NCBI GenBank assembly: GCA_002316015.1
Contig: DCCS01000034.1
Location: forward strand, 1 to 36,250
Direction of reading: 5' to 3'
DNA: 36,250 nucleotides
From: Prevotellaceae bacterium UBA1075
GTDB lineage: Bacteria > Bacteroidota > Bacteroidia > Bacteroidales > Bacteroidaceae
The position numbers and the translations under genes are program-made. The notes beneath the pieces were generated by a model. That model made no database searches, was not told the origin of the DNA, and saw only the letters and a program-made list of their open reading frames with translations. This document shows, piece after piece, positions 31,415 to 36,250 of the stretch. Every line of letters begins with the position of its first letter. Positions within the stretch are counted from its first letter, which is position 1.

Positions 31415-34258
31415 ATGAATTGTATTATGAATTGTATCACGAGGAAGAGACTTCTCCTGGTGTTCTGCTGTATCCTCTCCCTTGCCGGAGGGATGCGCGC
31501 GCAGCAGGCCGCAGGTGGCCAGATACCTCTGGATCCTGCAGTGAAGAGGGGCGTCCTGCCCAACGGACTCACCTATTACATCCGCCACAATGCGTGGCCG
31601 GAGAAGCGCGCGGACTTTTACATCGCGCAGAAGGTGGGCTCCATGCAGGAGGAGGAGAACCAGCGCGGGCTGGCGCACTTCCTGGAGCATATGTGCTTCA
31701 ACGGCACCAAGCACTTCCCCGGCGACGCGCTCAAGCAGTACCTGGAGCGCATAGGAGTGAAGTTCGGCGAGAACCTCAACGCCTACACTTCCTTTGACGA
31801 GACCGTATATAACATCAACAATGTCAACGTGGATATTCCCGGAGCCATGGACTCCTGCCTGCTCATCCTGCACGACTGGAGCCACGACCTGCTCCTCGAG
31901 GACAAGGAGATAGACAAGGAGCGAGGTGTCATCAACGAGGAGTGGCGCATGCGCCGCTCGGCCATGATGCGCATGCAGGAGCGTGCTTTCCACAAGTTGT
32001 ACGAGGGGAGCAAGTATGCCGACCGCATGCCCATCGGCACGATGGACATCGTGATGCACTTCCCGTACGAGGATCTCCGCTCCTACTATCGCCGATGGTA
32101 CCGCCCCGACCTGCAAGGACTGGTCATCGTGGGCGACTTCGACGTGAACCAGATGGAGCAGAAGATCCGGCAGATGTTTGCCGACATCAAGCCTGCGGCC
32201 AAGGATGCCCCGGCGCGTGAGTATTTCCCCGTGGCCGACAACAAGACTCCCCTTGTGGCCATAGAGAAGGACAAGGAGCAGACGGCTGCGTTGGCCATGA
32301 TGTTCTTCAAGACTCCTGCCATCCCCGATGAGGCCAAGCACAAGAACGTGTATCTGCTCCAGCGCTATCTGCAGTCAGCCTTCAGCGAGATGCTTAACGC
32401 ACGCCTGCAGGAGATTGCCCAGAAGCCCGATGCTCCCTTCAGTTACACGGCCGTCGATTATGGCGACTATCTGGTGTCGAAGACCTGTGATGCCTTTGAA
32501 GGTGTGGTGGTTATGAAGGAGGGGCACTACCTGGATGGCGTGACGGCCCTCTACCGCGAGATGCTGCGCGCGAAGCGGGGCGGCTTTACCGTGAGCGAGT
32601 ATGAACGCTTCAAGCAGGAGTATCTCTCGCGGGTGGATGCGCAGTATGACGCCCGCGACAAGGTGCAGAACACCGAATATGTGGACGAGTATGTGCGGAA
32701 CTTCCTGGACTCGGAACCCGCTCCAGGCATTGAGTGGGAGAAGAACTTCGCGCACGCGATGGTGCCCCAGATACCCCTGGAGGCTGTCAACAAGTTGGCT
32801 GCCAGCCTGCCCGATGACAACCGTGCGCTGGCGTTCTTCCTGCCCGAGAAGGAGGGGATAGAGTACCCAACCGAGCAGCAGGTGCTGGACGCGCTGGCCA
32901 AGGTGGATGCCGAGCAGATTGACGCATACGCCGAGGAGGTCAACAACGACCCCCTGGTGCCCGAACTCAACAGCAACGTCACCGTGAAGAAGGTGAAGGA
33001 CGGCGTGTATGGTTCCAAGCTCTTGACCCTCAGCAATGGCATCAAGGTGCATGTGCTGCACACGGATTACAGCCCCAACAACATATCAATGCGGGCCATC
33101 AGTTGGGGCGGCTCAAGCCTCTATCCCAACAGCGAGTACAACCTGGTGGACAATGTCTCCATGGTGGAGGTAGGCGGCTGGGGCCAGTTCTCCGCCATCG
33201 ACCTGCAGAAGAAACTCTCTGGCAAGCAGGCCAGTGTGGAGCCCGCAATCGCCGACAGGACAGAGGCCCTGCACGGCAACTGCGTCAAGAAGGACCTGGA
33301 GACCATGCTCCAGCTCACCTACCTGTGCTTCACCTCGCCCCGCCGCGATGATGACGCCTACAAGAGCCTGCTTGAGCGCACACGCAACATGCTCAAGAAC
33401 CAGGGGCTGAATCCCATTACCGCCCTGCAGGACAGCATCGCGAGTGTGGCGTATGACAACAATGTGCGCTCCTTGAGGATGCGTGCCGAGGATGTGGACG
33501 CGCTGGACTATGACCGCGTGATGGAGATATACAAGGAGCGCTTCGCCAACGCGGGCGACTTCGAGTTCTTCTTTGTGGGTGATGTGGATGCCGACTCCAT
33601 CGCTCCACTCTTGACGAAGTACCTGGGCTCGCTGCCCACAGGCAAGAAGCACGAGAAGTGCAAGGTGGTGGACGAGCGCATGGCCAAGGGCGAGCGCACA
33701 TGCCTCTTCGAGAAGGAGCAGGACACGCCAAATGCCATCTCCATCTTCATCTATCATGCTCCCGTGAACTACAGCCTCAAGAACGCCGTGCTGGTGGACA
33801 TGCTGCAGCAGGCCATGCAGATGCTCTACACCGAGACGGTGCGTGAGGACGAGGGCGGCGCTTACGGCGTGCCCGTGCGAGGAAACCTGAAAGATTACCC
33901 CGAGAAGCGTGCCACCATCCAGATACAGCTTCCCACCGCCCCCGACAAGCTGGAGCGCATGACCCAGGTGGTCTATGACGGTGTGGAGAAGATGTGCAAG
34001 GAAGGCCCCAGCGAGGACTGCTTGCAGAAGATCAAGGAATATCTGGTGCGCTTCCATGCCGAGTGCCTCAAGGACAACGACTACTGGATGGCCCAGCTTA
34101 TCCAGCGGGTGCGTTACGGACAGGACAACGTGGACGGGTATGACGATGTGGTGCGCGGCATCACAGTGGCCGACCTGAAGGCCATGGCCTGCAAGATATT
34201 CCAGAGCGGAAACCGCCTGGTGGTGGGGATGAAGACTCCCGAGGCTCAGGAAAAGTAA
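31415..34258 (+). CDS. Secreted M16 (insulinase-family) zinc peptidase
   Basis: A 947-residue two-halved metallopeptidase. A signal peptide (KRLLLVFCCILSLAGGMRA) exports it. The active N-terminal half has the inverted zinc motif HFLEH: His88 and His92 as ligands, Glu91 as base, and Glu169 as third ligand 77 residues on (DKERGVINEEW). The C-terminal half lacks HxxEH, as in other M16 proteins, and carries the late YGVPVRGN-type segment. It probably degrades peptides in the periplasm. The start codon lies in a 12-bp tandem duplication (31409-31420 and 31421-31432), so ATG 31415 and ATG 31427 are equivalent choices differing by four residues. Confidence 0.94.
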   Translation: MNCIMNCITRKRLLLVFCCILSLAGGMRAQQAAGGQIPLDPAVKRGVLPNGLTYYIRHNAWPEKRADFYIAQKVGSMQEEENQRGLAHFLEHMCFNGTKHFPGDALKQYLERIGVKFGENLNAYTSFDETVYNINNVNVDIPGAMDSCLLILHDWSHDLLLEDKEIDKERGVINEEWRMRRSAMMRMQERAFHKLYEGSKYADRMPIGTMDIVMHFPYEDLRSYYRRWYRPDLQGLVIVGDFDVNQMEQKIRQMFADIKPAAKDAPAREYFPVADNKTPLVAIEKDKEQTAALAMMFFKTPAIPDEAKHKNVYLLQRYLQSAFSEMLNARLQEIAQKPDAPFSYTAVDYGDYLVSKTCDAFEGVVVMKEGHYLDGVTALYREMLRAKRGGFTVSEYERFKQEYLSRVDAQYDARDKVQNTEYVDEYVRNFLDSEPAPGIEWEKNFAHAMVPQIPLEAVNKLAASLPDDNRALAFFLPEKEGIEYPTEQQVLDALAKVDAEQIDAYAEEVNNDPLVPELNSNVTVKKVKDGVYGSKLLTLSNGIKVHVLHTDYSPNNISMRAISWGGSSLYPNSEYNLVDNVSMVEVGGWGQFSAIDLQKKLSGKQASVEPAIADRTEALHGNCVKKDLETMLQLTYLCFTSPRRDDDAYKSLLERTRNMLKNQGLNPITALQDSIASVAYDNNVRSLRMRAEDVDALDYDRVMEIYKERFANAGDFEFFFVGDVDADSIAPLLTKYLGSLPTGKKHEKCKVVDERMAKGERTCLFEKEQDTPNAISIFIYHAPVNYSLKNAVLVDMLQQAMQMLYTETVREDEGGAYGVPVRGNLKDYPEKRATIQIQLPTAPDKLERMTQVVYDGVEKMCKEGPSEDCLQKIKEYLVRFHAECLKDNDYWMAQLIQRVRYGQDNVDGYDDVVRGITVADLKAMACKIFQSGNRLVVGMKTPEAQEK

Positions 34259-34280
34259 TTAATTCCCCTCGCGGACGGGT

Positions 34281-34359
34281 GACGCGAGGCGGGAACGGAG
34301 ACGCGAGGCGGGAAGCGCAAGGTGGCAAGTGGTGCCGCCGCGCGCTTCCCGCCTCGCGT
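34281..34359. terminator. Repeat-built hairpin between convergent genes
   Basis: ACGCGAGGCGGGAAGCGC (34301-34318) is perfectly complementary to GCGCTTCCCGCCTCGCGT (34342-34359), an 18-bp stem with a 23-nt loop that itself can pair GGTGGC with GCCGCC. A second direct copy of GACGCGAGGCGGGAA at 34281-34295, 19 bp upstream of the first, could replace one arm. The hairpin lies 43 bp after the M16 stop and before the convergent mlaF end, so it can work in both directions. No long T run. Confidence 0.75.
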
Positions 34360-34425
34360 ATTGAAAGCGGTACGGAACCCGTGGGCAAGAGTGTCGTGCT
34401 TCCCTTGCCTTGCGGTGTGTGATGT

Positions 34426-34452
34426 GGGTGGGCTGTGGGATGGGCTGTGGGG
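34426..34452 (+). other. Possible G-quadruplex motif
   Basis: Five G runs of three or four bases (34426, 34430, 34437, 34442, 34449) are separated by loops of 1-4 bases, matching the usual quadruplex pattern. It lies 13 bp beyond the mlaF stop, between the hairpin and mlaF. Confidence 0.5.
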
Positions 34453-34465
34453 CGTGCCCTGCCGC

Positions 34466-35224
34466 TCACTCCATGTTGGCCTCCTTGACTTTGCGGAACA
34501 GGTCACTGGCAAAGATGAAGGAGTTGAGGCGCTCGTTGGTGCTCGTCATGATGTCGTCCTTGCTTCCCTGCCACTCCTTGTGCCCCTGGTAGATGAAGAT
34601 GATGTTCTCGCCGATGCCCATCACCGAGTTCATGTCATGCGTGTTGACGATGGTGGTCATCTGGTACTCCTGCGTGATTCCGTGGATGAGCCCGTCTATC
34701 ACCAGGCTTGTCTGAGGGTCAAGCCCGCTGTTGGGCTCGTCGCAGAACAGGTACTTGGGGTTCAGCGCGATGGCTCTCGCGATGGCCACCCGCTTCTGCA
34801 TGCCGCCGCTTATCTCGCCGGGGAACTTCGCCTCTGCCCCCTCCAGGTTCACGCGGTCGAGGCAGAATTTCGCCCTGCGCACACGGTCGGTCTCGTTCAT
34901 GTCCGAGAACATGTCCAGGGGGAACATCACGTTCTCCAGCACCGACATCGAGTCAAAGAGTGCCGCGCTCTGGAATATCATGCCCATCTCGCGGCGTATC
35001 ATCACCCTCTCGCGCTTGGTCATGGCCACAAGGTCGCGCCCGTCATAGAGCACCTGGCCGCTGGTGGGGCGCAGGAGTCCCACGATGTTCTTCATCAGCA
35101 CCGTCTTCCCGCTGCCGCTCTGGCCGATGATGAGGTTGGTCTTCCCGTTCTCGAAGACGGCGTTGATGTCATTCAGAACGGTCTTGTCATCGAAGGACTT
35201 GCACAAGTGTCTTAACTCGATCAT
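34466..35224 (-). CDS. mlaF: ABC transporter ATPase MlaF, phospholipid transport
   Basis: A 252-residue cytoplasmic ATPase of the Mla system, which moves phospholipids between inner and outer membrane. Walker A GQSGSGKT (34-41), a Q-loop MIFQSAALFDSMSV, signature SGGMQKR (139-145), Walker B YLFCDEP (158-164, Asp162/Glu163) and switch His196 (NTHDMNS) are all present. The SGGMQKR signature and the 'FDSMSVLENVMFPL' segment are typical of MlaF. Its ATG overlaps the mlaE stop codon (ATGA), so translation is coupled to the permease. No mlaD gene follows in the window. Confidence 0.94.
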   Translation of the reverse strand: MIELRHLCKSFDDKTVLNDINAVFENGKTNLIIGQSGSGKTVLMKNIVGLLRPTSGQVLYDGRDLVAMTKRERVMIRREMGMIFQSAALFDSMSVLENVMFPLDMFSDMNETDRVRRAKFCLDRVNLEGAEAKFPGEISGGMQKRVAIARAIALNPKYLFCDEPNSGLDPQTSLVIDGLIHGITQEYQMTTIVNTHDMNSVMGIGENIIFIYQGHKEWQGSKDDIMTSTNERLNSFIFASDLFRKVKEANME

Positions 35225-35964
35225 GAGAGCAGGGGCGTTAGGAATATGTCGGCAAAGAGGATAAGCATGCTCGAGCGCACCACCGCGTTGGTGCTTGCCT
35301 TGCCCACCTCGATGGAGCCGCCCTCCACCATGTAGCCACAGTAGGAGCTCACGCTGGAGATGATGAAGGCAAAGATGAAACTCTTGATGATGGACATCCA
35401 TATGAACCACTGGTCAAAATCGTGCAGCAGTCCCAGTGTGAGGTCGTCGACCGTGATGATGCCCGCCAGCGCTGTGGCATAGGCGCCGATGAAGCCGGCC
35501 GCTATGCTGAAGATGACCAGGAACGGTATCATCGTCAGCATGCCCGCGATTTTGGGCAGGATGAGGAACGACGCCGAGTTGACACCCATGATCTCCAGCG
35601 CGTCAATCTGCTGTGTGACGCGCATCGTGCCCAGCTCCGAGGCAATGTTGCTGCCCACCTTGCCCGAGAGGATGAGGCACATGATGCTGCTCGAGAACTC
35701 CAACACCATAATCTCACGGGTCGTGTAGCCAGTGGTGAAGGCTGGCATCCAGGGGCTCTGGATGTTCATCTTGATTTGTATGCAGATGACCGCTCCTATG
35801 AAAAAGGAGATGAGCAGGACGATTCCGATAGAATCGACACCCAGTTGCGACATCTCCTTGACGTACTGTCTCAGGAACATCTTCCACCTCTCGGGCAGGC
35901 TGAAGACCTTGCCCATGAGCATCAGGTAGCGGCCAAATCCGGCCAGGCCATTTGTTATCAACAT
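35221..35964 (-). CDS. mlaE: MlaE-family phospholipid ABC transporter permease
   Basis: A 247-residue inner-membrane permease (MlaE/YrbE family). Hydrophobic segments include SIGIVLLISFFIGAVICIQI, LEFSSSIMCLILSGKVGSNI, AGMLTMIPFLVIFSIAAGFI and SIIKSFIFAFIISSVSSYCG. The conserved central ELGTMRVTQQIDALEIMGV (a coupling helix near the ATPase) and the late CGYMVEGGSIEVGKASTNAV identify the family. It is the first gene of an mlaE-mlaF operon, divergent from lptB. Confidence 0.95.
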   Translation of the reverse strand: MLITNGLAGFGRYLMLMGKVFSLPERWKMFLRQYVKEMSQLGVDSIGIVLLISFFIGAVICIQIKMNIQSPWMPAFTTGYTTREIMVLEFSSSIMCLILSGKVGSNIASELGTMRVTQQIDALEIMGVNSASFLILPKIAGMLTMIPFLVIFSIAAGFIGAYATALAGIITVDDLTLGLLHDFDQWFIWMSIIKSFIFAFIISSVSSYCGYMVEGGSIEVGKASTNAVVRSSMLILFADIFLTPLLS

Positions 35965-35998
35965 GAACGATATGCAGGTTCGTTGTTCGTAGTGGTGG

Positions 35999-36006
35999 CA
36001 AAATTA
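35999..36006 (-). promoter_or_regulatory. -7 element for mlaE-mlaF
   Basis: TAATTTTG on the minus strand matches TAnnTTTG. The expected start near 35993 leaves a leader of about 30 nt. No clear -33 TTTG at the normal distance. Confidence 0.45.
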
Positions 36007-36059
36007 CGCATTAAATCCTAAAAGCGAGGGCAGGGGCATGCCGTTTTTGCCTTTTTTCG

Positions 36060-36067
36060 TACTTTTG
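36060..36067 (+). promoter_or_regulatory. -7 element for lptB
   Basis: TACTTTTG is a perfect TAnnTTTG, 19 bp before the lptB ATG. The nearest TTTG (36046-36049) is only 10 bp upstream, too close for a standard -33 element. Confidence 0.5.
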
Positions 36068-36086
36068 TGCATCAATCAGAGAAAAT

Positions 36087-36250
36087 ATGAACAACGATAC
36101 CACATCCACGTCATCGGGTTCAGCCGGGCAGGCCGCCGTGTCAGACTCAGAGCCCCTGGAACTGCGCAGCGAGGGCCTGGTGAAGATATACGGCAAGCGC
36201 ACGGTGGTCAACAATGTGAGTTTCAACGTGCGCCAGGGCGAGATAGTGGG
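36087..36250 (+). CDS. lptB: LPS-export ABC transporter ATPase LptB (5' part only)
   Basis: The first 54 codons of an ABC ATPase, cut off by the window end before Walker A. After a Ser/Thr/Gly-rich N-terminal extension of about 23 residues, unusual for LptB, comes ELRSEGLVKIYGKRTVVNNV followed by SFNVRQGEIVG, a very typical LptB start. LptB powers transfer of LPS from the inner membrane through LptFGC. It is divergent from mlaE, so two outer-membrane lipid transport systems share a 122-bp control region. Confidence 0.85.
   Translation, partial: MNNDTTSTSSGSAGQAAVSDSEPLELRSEGLVKIYGKRTVVNNVSFNVRQGEIV

Overview
The window looks like chromosome from a high-GC member of the Bacteroidales, most likely a Prevotella-type organism. 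The reasons are: Bacteroidetes -7 promoter elements (TAnnTTTG) in front of several genes; a FimB/Mfa2-like fimbrial lipoprotein; large secreted proteins ending in the Prevotella-style tail 'YDLQGR...GIYIxxGRK'; a two-iron superoxide reductase; insulinase-family and clostripain-like peptidases; and the gene order DUF177 - rpmF - fabH - era - der. Most of the sequence is ordinary, densely coding chromosome. The accessory or decaying parts are the first ~5.3 kb, the region 13.4-20.8 kb and the GC-rich intergenic gaps.

Layout. 1-1175: no intact gene; a frameshifted C-terminal transposase remnant on the minus strand, a long pyrimidine-rich tract and several short direct repeats. 1176-5347 (+): a 58-residue peptide gene, a Mfa2-like lipoprotein, a secreted protein with a GRK tail and a family 2 glycosyltransferase. 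5730-8426 (+): secreted GH2 glycosidase. 8607-8716: five-unit 22-bp repeat array. 9131-13411 (+): superoxide reductase, RecJ and a short RecQ helicase. 13421-13888: decayed surface-protein fragment. 13991-20713 (+): a 2240-residue modular surface protein. 21118-25068 (-): three peptidases (C1 papain-like, M24 Xaa-Pro, C11 clostripain-like). 25199-25352: seven-unit array of the same 22-bp repeat. 25491-30887 (+): sensor kinase, DUF177, bL32, FabH, Era and Der. 30944-34258 (+): small lipoprotein and M16 peptidase. 34466-35964 (-): MlaF and MlaE. 36087-end (+): start of lptB.

How the genes work together. RecJ and RecQ are the nuclease and helicase that process DNA ends for RecF-type recombination. 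DUF177, bL32, Era and Der serve ribosome assembly, and FabH starts fatty-acid synthesis, so this block links translation capacity to membrane growth. MlaF/MlaE and LptB belong to outer-membrane lipid and LPS transport and are divergently transcribed from a 122-bp gap. The peptidases, GH2 enzyme and large surface proteins fit an anaerobic, host-associated polymer degrader; the superoxide reductase protects it from brief oxygen exposure.

The most unusual thing is the pair of 22-bp repeat arrays, about 16.6 kb apart. They have the same orientation, the same unit length and the same left-to-right order of two core variants. I do not recognise this repeat family. Other points of note are -7 elements so close to start codons that the mRNAs may be leaderless, a tendency for short non-coding segments to be tandemly duplicated, and a decayed surface-protein fragment beside the giant modular one.
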